This document shows positions 17,656 to 25,693 of a stretch of 64,000 bases of DNA, piece after piece. How positions within the stretch are numbered: position 1 is the first letter of the stretch; each line of letters begins with the position of its first letter. Source of the stretch: Microbispora corallina (GTDB lineage: Bacteria; Actinomycetota; Actinomycetes; Streptosporangiales; Streptosporangiaceae); NCBI RefSeq assembly GCF_016863035.1, contig NZ_BOOC01000035.1, positions 61,328 through 125,327 of the forward strand. Reading direction: 5' to 3'. Below the pieces are notes generated by a model. That model worked only from the letters and a program-made list of their open reading frames with translations, had not been told where the DNA came from and did not search any database. Made by a program: the position numbers and the translations under genes.

Positions 17656-18279
17656 ATGTATGCTCGGGACGTGCCGAAGCTGTGGACCGAGACCATCGAC
17701 GCGCACCGTGCCGCTGTCCGGGATGCCGCCTTGGATGCCATGGCGGCGCTGGTGGCCGAGCAGGGGCTGGTCTCGCTGACGATGTCGCAGATCGCCGAAA
17801 AGGCGGGCGTCGGGCGTGCGACGCTGTACAAGTACTTCCCCGACGCCCAAGCCGTCCTCACCGCATGGCACGAACGCCAGATCACCGCACATCTCGACCG
17901 GCTCACCGCGGCCGCTGATCCAGCCGAGCCGGCTTTCGTACGCCTGCAGGCGGCCCTCCAGACCTTCGCGCAGATCCAGCACCACTCAGCGCGCCACCAC
18001 GGCGGCGAGCTCGCCACGTTGCTGCATCGAGGCGAACACGTCGACCGCGCGCAGCAACGACTACGGGAGTTCGTGCGAAAGCTGATCGCCGAGGCTGCCG
18101 AGGACGGCGACCTCCGCCACGATGTGCCGGCGGACGAACTGGCCGGCTACTGCCTGCACGCCCTCACCGCGGCCGGCACCCTTGGCAGCCCGGACGCCGT
18201 CCACCGCCTGGTCGCCGTCACTCTGGCCGGACTGAACGCCCCTGCTCCCCTCGATCGTGGAGGGGCGGCTCACGACTGA
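17656..18279 (+). CDS. TetR-family transcriptional regulator
   Basis: The 207-residue protein has the N-terminal TetR HTH in SLTMSQIAEKAGVGRATLYK, followed by YFPDAQAVLTAW. The C-terminal helical domain contains several histidines (FAQIQHHSARHHGGELA), which might bind a metal; this is only a suggestion. It diverges from the small frameshifted gene and the DUF2218 gene, and an inverted repeat lies in the shared promoter. These neighbours are the probable targets. Confidence 0.88.
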   Translation: MYARDVPKLWTETIDAHRAAVRDAALDAMAALVAEQGLVSLTMSQIAEKAGVGRATLYKYFPDAQAVLTAWHERQITAHLDRLTAAADPAEPAFVRLQAALQTFAQIQHHSARHHGGELATLLHRGEHVDRAQQRLREFVRKLIAEAAEDGDLRHDVPADELAGYCLHALTAAGTLGSPDAVHRLVAVTLAGLNAPAPLDRGGAAHD

Positions 18280-18410
18280 CGCGGGGAGGGCGCCGACCAG
18301 ACCTGACAAGCTCGGGACACCCGTGCCTCCCTTACAGCCGCCCACACCACACGGATCCTGTGGCGCTCGAATGGACCATGCTCCGCGCCGCTCACCGGGA
18401 GGCGTTCTCG

Positions 18411-18818
18411 TCAGGCTCGCCGTGCGGCTGCCAAGGAACATCGGTATGGCCGGGAAGAGCCGCCCCGCTCCAGCCCGGGCCGTTTGCTCGGCGATCCATA
18501 TGTCGGCCTGCTCTCGGTCGATCGCCCCTGTCGCGCATACGGCATTGGCGATGCCCGACAGCATCGGAAGCATGGTGGCGTCGGTGAAGACTCGCGGGCG
18601 TCGACGCCGAGAGCGTGCGCGCCCCGCTCGTTCATCTCCGCACCAGCACGGCCGGTGCCGCACCCCACGTCGACCACCGAAACGCCGAGGGCGATGCCCC
18701 GCAGCTCGTGTGATCGGGCACGGAGGTCTGCCGCGCCGGGGACGGCGTCGGCAACGTCGAGGATCCGGATGAGCGGATCGAGGTCGTCGGCAGGGACGTT
18801 GGTGATGTCGTTGGACAT
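18411..18818 (-). pseudogene. SAM-dependent methyltransferase, internally deleted
   Basis: From ATG 18818 the frame reads DLDPLIRILDVADAVPGAAD and VSVVDVGCGTGRAGAEM, motif I of class I methyltransferases. After GAHALGVDA the frame breaks. Another frame then carries VFTDATMLPMLSGIANAVCA and DREQADIWIAEQTARAGAGR, LFPAIPMFLGSRT, the usual C-terminus of the same family. Roughly 110 central residues are missing. The reading returns to the first frame near its stop at 18411. It lies downstream of the BlaI-type gene on the same strand. Confidence 0.7.
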
Positions 18819-18857
18819 GCGAACGTCGCGGCACGTGCGTACCTCAACGGGCGGAAC

Positions 18858-19217
18858 TCACCCCTGCGGCACGATCTTCAGGGCCTGACGGAGCGCCTCC
18901 GCCTCCGAAGGCGTCAGTTCAGCAAGGAAGTGGACGAACGCCGCAGCCTGGTTGTTGCTTGTGGCGAGCGCTCCCCGCATCAGACGCGCCGTGTACGCCT
19001 CCCGTGAGGCGACGGCCTCGTAGCTGTACGCACGGCCTTCCATCCAGCGACGCAGCCAGCCCTTCGTGTGCAAGGTGTCCATCACCGTCATCACCGTGGT
19101 GTAGGCGATGTCGCGGCTCTTCTGGAGTTCGGTCAGGACGTCGCGCACGGACACCGGGCGGCCGAGATCCCACACGCAGTCCATGATCGCCGCCTCGAGC
19201 CTGCCGAACTCGCGCAC
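18858..19217 (-). CDS. BlaI/MecI-family transcriptional repressor (1)
   Basis: This 119-residue protein starts at GTG 19217 behind GGAGGGG. The winged helix reads REFGRLEAAIMDCVWDLGRP, VSVRDVLTELQKSRDIAYTT and VMTVMDTLHTKGWLRR, the Penicillinase_R pattern. The C-terminal dimerisation part is FVHFLAELTPSEAEALRQAL. It lacks the CxC copper motif of CopY. Unlike the other two copies it has no M56 protease directly behind it, although an M56 gene lies 1.4 kb away on the other strand. A CTAC/GTAG operator overlaps its promoter. Confidence 0.9.
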   Translation of the reverse strand: MREFGRLEAAIMDCVWDLGRPVSVRDVLTELQKSRDIAYTTVMTVMDTLHTKGWLRRWMEGRAYSYEAVASREAYTARLMRGALATSNNQAAAFVHFLAELTPSEAEALRQALKIVPQG

Positions 19218-19243
19218 GTCCCCTCCGCCCTCGACCTTCCTCC

Positions 19244-19259
19244 CTACACAGGATAGTAG
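19244..19259. promoter_or_regulatory. BlaI-like operator before BlaI-type gene (1)
   Basis: CTAC-ACAGGATA-GTAG lies 27 bases upstream of the GTG start. It is consistent with autoregulation and with the other CTACTA/TAGTAG sites in the window. Confidence 0.55.
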
Positions 19260-19347
19260 ATCAGAGCCAGGGGAAAAGGGATGATCACCACGATCGGTAC
19301 GGACACCGCACCGCACTGTGAGCCCAGGAGATGGGACAGGCGATAGT

Positions 19348-19776
19348 GTGTCGACTGTGACTACGGGCGCTGTGGCGCGCAGGCCGGCTCGTTGGGGTTC
19401 CCCCTTCCTGCTGGCCGCCGTCCTGGGCGGGCTGCTCGCCATGCACGGCCTACAGCCCTCACCTGGCCCTGTCCCGACTCCAAGCGTCCTGGCCCTGCAT
19501 TCCGGGCATGCGAACGGCTTCGGCATGCCGATGCCGGCCGACACGCGCCACGGCGACGGTAAGCGCTCTCCCCACGACGGGCACGGGGGCGGCCAGGTCT
19601 GTCTGGCGTTCCTGCTTGCCGGACTGCTTCTCCTACTACTTCTCCTCGTCATGGCGGCCGTGAGCCGTTTCATCGCGCTGCCGATACGGCCGTTCTTGAG
19701 GCCGTTCCTCCCGCGCGGGCCCACCGCCCGCCCCCGAGGGCCGACCCTCACTCAACTCTGTGTGATCCGGGTGTAG
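19348..19776 (+). CDS. Small His/Met-containing membrane protein (DUF6153-like)
   Basis: About 142 residues. A hydrophobic N-terminal segment (FLLAAVLGGLLAMHGLQ) is followed by a histidine- and methionine-rich loop (HSGHANGFGMPMPADTRHGD and SPHDGHGGGQVC). A leucine-rich membrane helix comes next (FLLAGLLLLLLLLVMAAV), then a basic tail. The pattern resembles small actinobacterial DUF6153 proteins. A metal role fits the loop and the DUF305 gene directly downstream. The start is uncertain: GTG codons at 19318, 19348 and 19357 are in frame. Confidence 0.6.
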   Translation: MSTVTTGAVARRPARWGSPFLLAAVLGGLLAMHGLQPSPGPVPTPSVLALHSGHANGFGMPMPADTRHGDGKRSPHDGHGGGQVCLAFLLAGLLLLLLLLVMAAVSRFIALPIRPFLRPFLPRGPTARPRGPTLTQLCVIRV

Positions 19777-19852
19777 AAGCGCGCTCGGCGGTACGCGCGA
19801 CCGTCGAAGCGATCGCTGAATGTCCCGAATCAAGCACAGAAGGTGTTCACCA

Positions 19853-20482
19853 ATGAAGCGTCTCATCGTCTCCTCGGCGCTGCTCGCCGGGGCCGGTCTC
19901 CTGAGCGGCGCGTGCGGCTCCGCCGACACCACCGCCCACGACGCGTCCTCCATGTCGTCCGTGCCGGCGATGCCGACCGGGTCGCAGCCTCCCATCACCA
20001 GTCCGGCGGCCGACCACAACGACAGGGACGTCTGGTTCGCGCAGATGATGATCCCGCATCACCGTCAGGCGGTGGAGATGGCGAAACTGGCCGAGGACCG
20101 CGCCGCCAGCAGCCAGGTCAAGGAACTGGCCCAGAAGATCAGGGCGGCCCAGGATCCCGAGATCCAGACCATGACCGGCTGGCTGGAGAGCTGGGGGGCG
20201 CAGGCTCCCGGTGAAAGCGCCATGCCGATGGACCACGACATGCCGGGGATGGAAATGCCCGGCATGATGTCCGGCACGGACATGAAGAAGCTCGAAGGCC
20301 TCTCCGGCACCGCCTTCGACAGGGCGTTCCTGAAGATGATGATCGAGCATCACCAGGGCGCCATCACCATGGCCAAGGAAGAGCAAGGCGCCGGCGTCTA
20401 CGAGCCGGCCACGCAGATGGCCGCGTCCATCCTCTCCAGCCAGTCGGCGGAGATCCGCACCATGACGCGGCTCTTGCAGTAA
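19853..20482 (+). CDS. DUF305 secreted lipoprotein, metal-stress associated
   Basis: A 209-residue protein with a lipoprotein signal: MKRLIVSSALLAGAGLLSGA followed by a Cys. The DUF305 core shows two HHxxA-type repeats, MMIPHHRQAVEMAKLAEDRA and MMIEHHQGAITMAKEEQGAG. A Met/His-rich linker (PMDHDMPGMEMPGMM) lies between them. DUF305 proteins often accompany copper-resistance genes and the four-helix ferritin-like fold may bind metal. It lies just before the M56 protease. A strong hairpin follows the stop. Confidence 0.88.
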   Translation: MKRLIVSSALLAGAGLLSGACGSADTTAHDASSMSSVPAMPTGSQPPITSPAADHNDRDVWFAQMMIPHHRQAVEMAKLAEDRAASSQVKELAQKIRAAQDPEIQTMTGWLESWGAQAPGESAMPMDHDMPGMEMPGMMSGTDMKKLEGLSGTAFDRAFLKMMIEHHQGAITMAKEEQGAGVYEPATQMAASILSSQSAEIRTMTRLLQ

Positions 20483-20488
20483 GCCGCC

Positions 20489-20528
20489 GGAAGGGTGGGT
20501 GGTGTTCGTGTCGCCACCCACCCCTTCC
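20489..20528. terminator. Hairpin after the DUF305 gene
   Basis: GGAAGGGTGGGTGG (20489-20502) pairs with CCACCCACCCCTTCC (20514-20528) with one bulged C and an 11-base loop. It ends the DUF305 transcript before the M56 gene. Confidence 0.65.
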
Positions 20529-20571
20529 TGGGAATATTCACCGGGGGCCTGAGAGGGTGGAGGACGTCGAA

Positions 20572-21501
20572 ATGATCGCCGCGAGCATCGCCTTGGCTTG
20601 CTGCGTGCTCCTGCTCGGGCAGCTCGCCGGACCGCTACTCCTGCGAGCGCGGTGGCCCGCTCGTCTGCCGGGCACCGCCGCCGCCCTGTGGGCCGCCGCC
20701 ACCGCCGGCACCGCCCTGGCCCTGGCAGGGTTGGGCCTTCTGGGGCTCGTCTGGCCGTCGACCCCCGGCCACCGCCTCGTCGACTGGCTCGCCGATTGCC
20801 TGAACGACAAGCATGCGATCACTCTCGCGGCGGCGCTGACATCCGCGCTCCTGCTCACGGCGGGAGCAATCGCTCTCCGGCTGGCCGTCCCCAGAGTCGT
20901 CCACACCCTCCGGGAGCGGCGCGCGCACCGCGAGATGCTCGACGTGGTCGCGCGTGATCTCGCCGGAACGCCGGATGTCCGTGTGCTGGACCATCCAACG
21001 CCGTTGATCTACTGTCTACCGGCGCGCGAGCGGCCCATCGTGGTGACCACGGGCGCGCTCGACCGGTTGGAGGCGGCCGAGGTGGAGGCGGTGCTTGCTC
21101 ATGAACGCGCTCATCTGCGGCAGAGGCATCACCTTCTCCTCATGCTGGCCGACGCCCTGCATGCCGCCCTTCCCTGGCTGCGAACGCTGCGGCTCGCCCA
21201 CACCATCCTGCCCGGCCTGCTGGAACTGGCCGCCGACGACAGCGCGGTACGACGCCACGGCAAGGCTCCGCTGATCGGAGCCCTGCAGAAACTGGCCATC
21301 ACCTCCTGTGCGACAGGGGCTCTGGCCGTCAACCCCGCCACCGCCCAGATCGCGAGACTGCGGGTCGCCAGATTGACCTATCCCCAGCTCTTCCCCGGGC
21401 TGTCACATGCCCGGCCGCTGTCCTGGATCGCAGTCGTCACGGCCGTCGGCGTCCCCGTTGTGCTGGCCACCCTGGGCCTCCTGCTGCCGCTGGTGTGCTG
21501 A
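20572..21501 (+). CDS. M56-family (BlaR1-like) membrane metallopeptidase (1)
   Basis: 309 residues. ATG 20572 follows GGAGG at eight bases. At least four membrane segments are visible: two at the N-terminus, one near residue 100 and one at the C-terminus (WIAVVTAVGVPVVLATLGLL). The zinc motif HExxH is in AVLAHERAHLRQRHHLLLML, and ELAADDSAVRRHG supplies the downstream acidic ligand. There is no penicillin-binding sensor domain, so the signal is sensed another way. Such proteases cleave BlaI-type repressors. The nearest BlaI gene is at 18858-19217, on the other strand. Confidence 0.88.
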   Translation: MIAASIALACCVLLLGQLAGPLLLRARWPARLPGTAAALWAAATAGTALALAGLGLLGLVWPSTPGHRLVDWLADCLNDKHAITLAAALTSALLLTAGAIALRLAVPRVVHTLRERRAHREMLDVVARDLAGTPDVRVLDHPTPLIYCLPARERPIVVTTGALDRLEAAEVEAVLAHERAHLRQRHHLLLMLADALHAALPWLRTLRLAHTILPGLLELAADDSAVRRHGKAPLIGALQKLAITSCATGALAVNPATAQIARLRVARLTYPQLFPGLSHARPLSWIAVVTAVGVPVVLATLGLLLPLVC

Positions 21502-22121
21502 CCCCCTGACCACGACCACTCTTCACACGCTGTGGTGTCGTCCCCGCCTTCGGTGCCGGCCCACGGATGCACTACCCGCGGCGGTGAATCGCAGGGCGGT
21601 CACGGCGGTGGACACGAGTGCCGGCAGCAGCCCAGCAGACAGGACCGCATCACTTGCGCTCCCCGGCGCCCCATTCCTCCATTCCTGGGCGGCCGCGATG
21701 CTCCTCGTGCCGGGGACGCCTCGTTTCCCCGCATTGCAACACACGCCTCTTACCGGTGATAGTAGCGACTCCTTGCGCCACGAGACGGCCCTCCGCTGCC
21801 TCGTGAGATACCTCTTCGGACCTCCAGACCAGAGACGGTCGAGTGGTAGACGGTCTTGCGAACCGTCAGTGGGCAGGATACGAGATCCGGGAGTTATCGG
21901 ACCTACAGGTCGTATCGGGATGAACGACCCAGGCTCTATCTATTATCGCTGCTAGTAGGTTCAATAAGCGGCTAAATCACCTAGATGTCCGTTTACGGAT
22001 TTTGGAAGCAGGCAATTAAGGCATTGCAGGAGATGGCTGCTGGAGTGCCATCAAACGCCATTTCCTTACATTCGAGGAGATGTATCTGATTAGGGGCAAT
22101 TATCCTCAAGGAGGAAACGCT
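21502..22121. other. 620-base gene-poor stretch, AT-richer at its right end
   Basis: No protein family is recognised here. A GACGGT/ACCGTC inverted repeat with a seven-base loop lies at 21849-21867. Partial CTAC/GTAG-like sites occur near 21750-21765 and 21945-21957. From about 21930 the sequence is clearly richer in A and T than its surroundings. It ends with the strong ribosome site AAGGAGG that serves the Cys-rich peptide gene. Confidence 0.5.
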
Positions 22122-22343
22122 ATGCCCACTTTCCGCAGTATCATCGCCGGCCTGGCACTCAGCACTACCCTGGCGGGTGGAGCGCTGTGCCTGGAAGCCT
22201 TGACCTGTACCTCCAGCGCCAGCGCCACGACGACCACCCACCGCCACAGCAGCTTCGGGCACCGCAGCAAGGGCTGTCACTGCCAGCACTGCCGCTGCAA
22301 GAACTGCCACTGCAAGAGCGGTCACTGCTCAAGCTGCCGATGA
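22122..22343 (+). CDS. Small secreted Cys/His-rich, metallothionein-like peptide
   Basis: A 73-residue product begins with a clear signal peptide (FRSIIAGLALSTTLAGGALC ... SASA). The mature part has His pairs (THRHSSFGH) and then a dense cluster GCHCQHCRCKNCHCKSGHC ending SSCR, with eight cysteines in about 25 residues. AAGGAGG lies eight bases before ATG 22122, so translation should be strong. No family is recognised with certainty. Its place among copper genes suggests extracellular binding of copper or another soft metal. A hairpin terminator follows at 22428. Confidence 0.75.
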   Translation: MPTFRSIIAGLALSTTLAGGALCLEALTCTSSASATTTTHRHSSFGHRSKGCHCQHCRCKNCHCKSGHCSSCR

Positions 22344-22427
22344 GGGGCTGGAACGCGAAGTCGGGCAACCTTGGGACGGATCTTCCTGCGGGCAGCAGGA
22401 GCGGGACCGTTCTAGAGGTCTGAGGAA

Positions 22428-22459
22428 GGGCTCCGGCGAACCGCGGCTCGCCGGAGCCC
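22428..22459. terminator. Perfect 12-base-pair hairpin terminator
   Basis: GGGCTCCGGCGA pairs exactly with TCGCCGGAGCCC across an eight-base loop. It lies 85 bases after the Cys-rich peptide gene and before the convergent SHOCT relic. Confidence 0.7.
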
Positions 22460-22526
22460 TGATTCCTGATCGATGACGGCTGAGAGCTCGTAGCCGACGA
22501 GACGTAAGGGAGACGTGCGTGGTGAT

Positions 22527-22750
22527 TCACCCTCCGGAGCGCCGTAGTACGTCGAGGCGGGTCTGTTCGTCGTCGGTGTCGATTTCGCCGCGCGCGTAGC
22601 GCTGCGCCAGAAGCTCCTGCGCGTACGGCAGGCCGGGGCCGACCGGGCGTGGGGTGTCCCAGCGAGGTAGCGGACGAGCAGCACGGTGTCGGCGATCATC
22701 GCACCCCAGAAGAGGGACACCTTCGCCTCGAGAGCGGATGCTCTCCGCAC
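22527..22750 (-). pseudogene. Small SHOCT-domain membrane protein, frameshifted
   Basis: One frame gives a membrane helix, VSLFWGAMIADTVLLVRYLA followed by GTP. The next part is in a different frame and gives AQELLAQRYARGEIDTDDEQ and TRLDVLRRSGG, a clear SHOCT domain. In intact relatives these parts are contiguous and the helix is preceded by a Gly/Trp-rich start. So there is a frame change near 22655 and the N-terminus is probably lost too. Confidence 0.65.
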
Positions 22751-23040
22751 CGTGCAGTGAGCAGGCCGACACTACTGCCGAGGTTAGTACCGATGCCTTC
22801 CACTCAGCATCCGTCGTTATGGCCGGTGAGCAGTCTGCGCATCTGGTCGCGGTCGCGCGGGTGATGAGATCCAAGTGACGTCACAGCCGGGGTGAAGGCG
22901 GCGAGGGGCGTCAGTGACAGCGCCTTGCTGCTGGATGATGCGGTGGGGGTCTCCGTCGGACACTCCCGCGAGCGGCGTTACGTCTCGATCACATCCACTA
23001 CCATGCGCAACATCTCAATCACTCAAAGGTAAGAACGCCT

Positions 23041-23060
23041 GGTACCCCTTATGGGTATTC
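23041..23060. promoter_or_regulatory. CsoR-type copper operator, copy 2
   Basis: GGTACCCCTTATGGGTATTC contains TACCC-CTTAT-GGGTA as an inverted repeat. It matches the box at 16296-16313 in sequence and in the bases that follow (TCTC). It precedes the copper chaperone gene by about 70 bases, as expected for copper-induced control. Confidence 0.7.
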
Positions 23061-23088
23061 TCTCGCTGCAGGACTGTCAGGAAGCGTC

Positions 23089-23107
23089 CTACTAGTCAAA
23101 TTAGTAG
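23089..23107. promoter_or_regulatory. BlaI-like operator before the copper chaperone
   Basis: CTACTA-N7-TAGTAG is a perfect inverted repeat 22 bases before the chaperone start and 29 bases after the CsoR-type box. The same pair of boxes occurs at 16296-16361. Confidence 0.6.
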
Positions 23108-23128
23108 CCGCATGCGGGGGAGCCGACA

Positions 23129-23338
23129 ATGAGAACGACTGTGGTCAGGGTGATCGGCATGAGCTGCGGCTCGTGCGCGAGCAGCGTCTCCGCCGCGCTG
23201 GGAGACCTCCAAGGGGTCCGCAGGGTTCGGGTCGATCTCACAACCGGTGAGGTGACGGTGACCAGCGAAGGAAGCGTTACCGACAACGCCCTGCGAACGG
23301 CGATCGAATCAGCGGGCTACACGATGGATCCGGCATGA
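23129..23338 (+). CDS. copZ: Heavy-metal-associated (HMA) domain copper chaperone
   Basis: The 69-residue protein is a single HMA domain: VVRVIGMSCGSCASSVSAAL with the GMxCxxC metal-binding loop, then GVRRVRVDLTTGEVTVTSEG and IESAGYTM. It delivers Cu(I) in the cytoplasm, normally to a P-type ATPase. No intact ATPase is in the window; only a doubtful fragment is seen near 38127. It is preceded by CsoR-type and BlaI-like boxes and overlaps the next gene by four bases (ATGA). The symbol is by family analogy. Confidence 0.9.
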   Translation: MRTTVVRVIGMSCGSCASSVSAALGDLQGVRRVRVDLTTGEVTVTSEGSVTDNALRTAIESAGYTMDPA

Positions 23339-24243
23339 GCGGGCGCGTCCGGGTAGTGCTGTTCGTCCTCGCCCTGATGGTCGTCTTCGTCGCGGCTCTG
23401 ATCGCCGGCCGCCACACGGGCCTGTTCGGAACCGCCGGAACCTCGGGGACACCCGATAGAGAGCGCAGTGACATGCGCTCCATGTCCTCAGGGTCCATGT
23501 CCACCACCCCAGCCGCCTCCCGCTCCTCCCCCACACCCGCCGGACTCCTGGTCTCCGACTCCGGCTACACCCTCAGCCCGCAGAACACCTTGCTGCACGA
23601 TCAGGACACGCTGGCGTTCGCCATTCACGGGCCAGACGGTCGCGCGGTCACCCAGTTCCGACGCCTGAACGGTGCAGCGATGCACTTGGTGGCCGTCAGC
23701 CGCGATCTGTCCAACTACCGGCACCTGCATCCGACCATGTCCCCGGATGGCACCTGGTCGGTCCCGCTGCGACTGCCGAGCGCCGGCTCCTACCGGGCTT
23801 TCGTCCAGTTCATGCCGGCGACACTGGGCAGGATCCTCACGCTCGGCGTCGATCTTGCTTCAGGCGGTGACTTCACTCCGCAGTCGCCGGCGGCGCCGAC
23901 CCGCGCCGCTCAGGTCGGGGACGGCGATGATGATCACGACGACCTGGACATCAGCGTCAACGGCTGGCTGCACCCAGGCCAGGACGACGACATCTCCTTC
24001 ACCTTCAGCCGCGACGGCCTGCCGGTCACCGACCTTCAGCCATACCAGGATGGCTACGCCAACCTCGTGGCACTACGCGAAGGCGACCTCGCCGTCCAGA
24101 TCGCGCAGCCGGTCACGACCACCTCGGGTCCCGACGTCGGCTTCCGTCTTGGAACACCCGGTCCCGGCACGTACCGCCTGTTCCTCGACTTCAAGTACCA
24201 GGGCTCTGTCACGACCGCCGCATTCACGATGGTCGCTCAGTAG
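23335..24243 (+). CDS. Membrane-anchored extracytoplasmic protein of the copper operon
   Basis: A 302-residue protein with one N-terminal membrane segment (VVLFVLALMVVFVAALIAGR), a Ser/Met/Pro-rich linker (RSDMRSMSSGSMSTTP) and a large exported beta-rich domain. Two similar halves are suggested by HLVAVSRDLSNYRHLHPTMS with PSAGSYRAFVQF and by ANLVALREGDLA with GTPGPGTYRLFLDFKYQG. The His-containing HLVAV...HLHP stretch recurs in actinobacterial copper-associated proteins of unknown function. It is translationally coupled to the chaperone gene. Confidence 0.75.
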   Translation: MSGRVRVVLFVLALMVVFVAALIAGRHTGLFGTAGTSGTPDRERSDMRSMSSGSMSTTPAASRSSPTPAGLLVSDSGYTLSPQNTLLHDQDTLAFAIHGPDGRAVTQFRRLNGAAMHLVAVSRDLSNYRHLHPTMSPDGTWSVPLRLPSAGSYRAFVQFMPATLGRILTLGVDLASGGDFTPQSPAAPTRAAQVGDGDDDHDDLDISVNGWLHPGQDDDISFTFSRDGLPVTDLQPYQDGYANLVALREGDLAVQIAQPVTTTSGPDVGFRLGTPGPGTYRLFLDFKYQGSVTTAAFTMVAQ

Positions 24244-24285
24244 CCCGGCCACCCGGCACTGTCGGATTCATCAGGGAGCATTCGC

Positions 24286-25665
24286 ATGTCCTCAGCATTC
24301 CTGTTCGTCACTGGCGTCGGGACCGGGCTGCTCGCCGGTGGCGCCAGCTGCGCGGCGGTTCAGGGCGGTCTGCTCGCCGCCGCGGTCACCCGCCGAACGG
24401 CCGTCGATCCGCAGACTGCGGCTCCTCCGCCCTCGCTGGCGCCTGTTGCCGTCTTCCTCATCGGCAAGCTGGTCTCCCACGCCCTCCTCGGCGCCGCCCT
24501 CGGCGCCTTCGGTTCCGCCATCCAGTTCAGCTCACGCGTCCGAGCTGTGATCATGCTGGTCGCGGCGGCCCTGATGGTGTTCTTCGCCCTCGAACTGTTC
24601 GGCCTGCGCATCGCGCGACGGCTGGCGCCGAGGAGCCCGGTAGCCTGGACCCGGCTGGTGCAGAGAAGCGCCGCAACGACCTGGATGCTTACCCCGCTGC
24701 TGCTGGGGCTGGCGACCATCCTTCTTCCGTGCGGCGTGACCCTCAGCATGGAGCTCCTGGCCGTCACGTCCGCCGCTCCCCAAGAGGGTGCCGCGGTCAT
24801 GGCGGGGTTCGTGCTCGGCACCGTCCCGCTGTTCACCCTTCTGGGATATCTGTTTCGCAAGTCCACACAGATCCTGCAGGGCCGCCTGCGGACGGCCACC
24901 GGTGCCGTCCTCCTGGCCGTCGCCGCCTTCACCACCGTCTCCGGCCTCACGCTGGCCGGTTGGAGCCCCGCCGCAACGAGCCAGGCCGACGCGGCGGCAC
25001 CACCGGCAGTCCCCTTGTCTGCGGCAAGAGACGATCGGCCGCAGACCATTGAGATAGGAGTGGGCAACGACTCCTACTCCCCCACCACCGTGACGGCGCA
25101 TGCGGGGCGCCGCACCAAAGTCGTCCTCCGGACGAACAAGACCACGAGCTGTGCCCGCGATTTCGTCATCCCCAGCCTCAACATCGAAAAGGTCCTTCCC
25201 GTAACCGGACAGACCACGATCGAGCTCGGCCCACAACCTCCCGGAAGCCTGACCTACACCTGTGCCGTGGGAATGCGCACTGGAAGGATCACGTTCGCGA
25301 CGAGGCCGACAGCCGCCGGCACCCTCACCAAGAGCGCTATGGGGACTCAGGTCATAGAGGTCAGGGTGTTGAACGACGAGTACTCCCCCAACCGCATCGT
25401 CGCTCGGGCCAATCAGCGCACCCGCCTCGTACTTGTGACGAAGGAGACGACGAACTGCACACAGGACTTCGTCATTCCCACCCTCAGCCTCGAACGGGTG
25501 CTCCCTGCGACTGGCCGAACGGTGGTCGACCTCGGCGTACGCCCTCCAGGACGCCTCCCGTTCACCTGTGCCATGGGTGAGCACACGGGAGTCATCATCT
25601 TCAAAGACGCACCGGCGGCTTCCCCGTCGCAGGATGGGAAGTCACGAGGCCTGCGGGGAGAATGA
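24286..25665 (+). CDS. TauE/SafE-like membrane protein fused to two cupredoxin-like domains
   Basis: 459 residues. The first about 230 form six or so membrane helices of the sulfite exporter/DsbD-like type (SAFLFVTGVGTGLLAGGASC; LLGLATILLPCGVTLSMELL; VMAGFVLGTVPLFTLLGYLF) with a conserved Cys in each half. Two tandem cupredoxin-like domains of about 85 residues follow. Both contain NDxYSP near the start, a TTxCxxDFVIPxLxxE core, and TCAxGMRTG or TCAMGEHTG at the end. The doubled domain is unusual. It probably receives or oxidises copper, or delivers it at the membrane outside. It lies 42 bases after the previous copper gene. Confidence 0.8.
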   Translation: MSSAFLFVTGVGTGLLAGGASCAAVQGGLLAAAVTRRTAVDPQTAAPPPSLAPVAVFLIGKLVSHALLGAALGAFGSAIQFSSRVRAVIMLVAAALMVFFALELFGLRIARRLAPRSPVAWTRLVQRSAATTWMLTPLLLGLATILLPCGVTLSMELLAVTSAAPQEGAAVMAGFVLGTVPLFTLLGYLFRKSTQILQGRLRTATGAVLLAVAAFTTVSGLTLAGWSPAATSQADAAAPPAVPLSAARDDRPQTIEIGVGNDSYSPTTVTAHAGRRTKVVLRTNKTTSCARDFVIPSLNIEKVLPVTGQTTIELGPQPPGSLTYTCAVGMRTGRITFATRPTAAGTLTKSAMGTQVIEVRVLNDEYSPNRIVARANQRTRLVLVTKETTNCTQDFVIPTLSLERVLPATGRTVVDLGVRPPGRLPFTCAMGEHTGVIIFKDAPAASPSQDGKSRGLRGE

Positions 25666-25693
25666 GGATCGGAAGGCATGGGCCTGGCCGCGA

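Larger units (their letters stand above)
22751..23128. other. Promoter region upstream of the copper chaperone
   Basis: These 378 bases hold no convincing gene. The right end carries a CsoR-type box (23041-23060) and a BlaI-like site (23089-23107) directly before the copper chaperone start. Confidence 0.6.

Noticed and set aside
18858..19751. BlaI-type gene (1) as a 297-residue protein
   Set aside because: The first 177 residues are a low-complexity shadow; GTG 19217 with GGAGGGG gives the normal BlaI length.
21523..21744. Minus-strand 73-codon frame
   Set aside because: It has no family match and no ribosome site, and its composition is compatible with chance.
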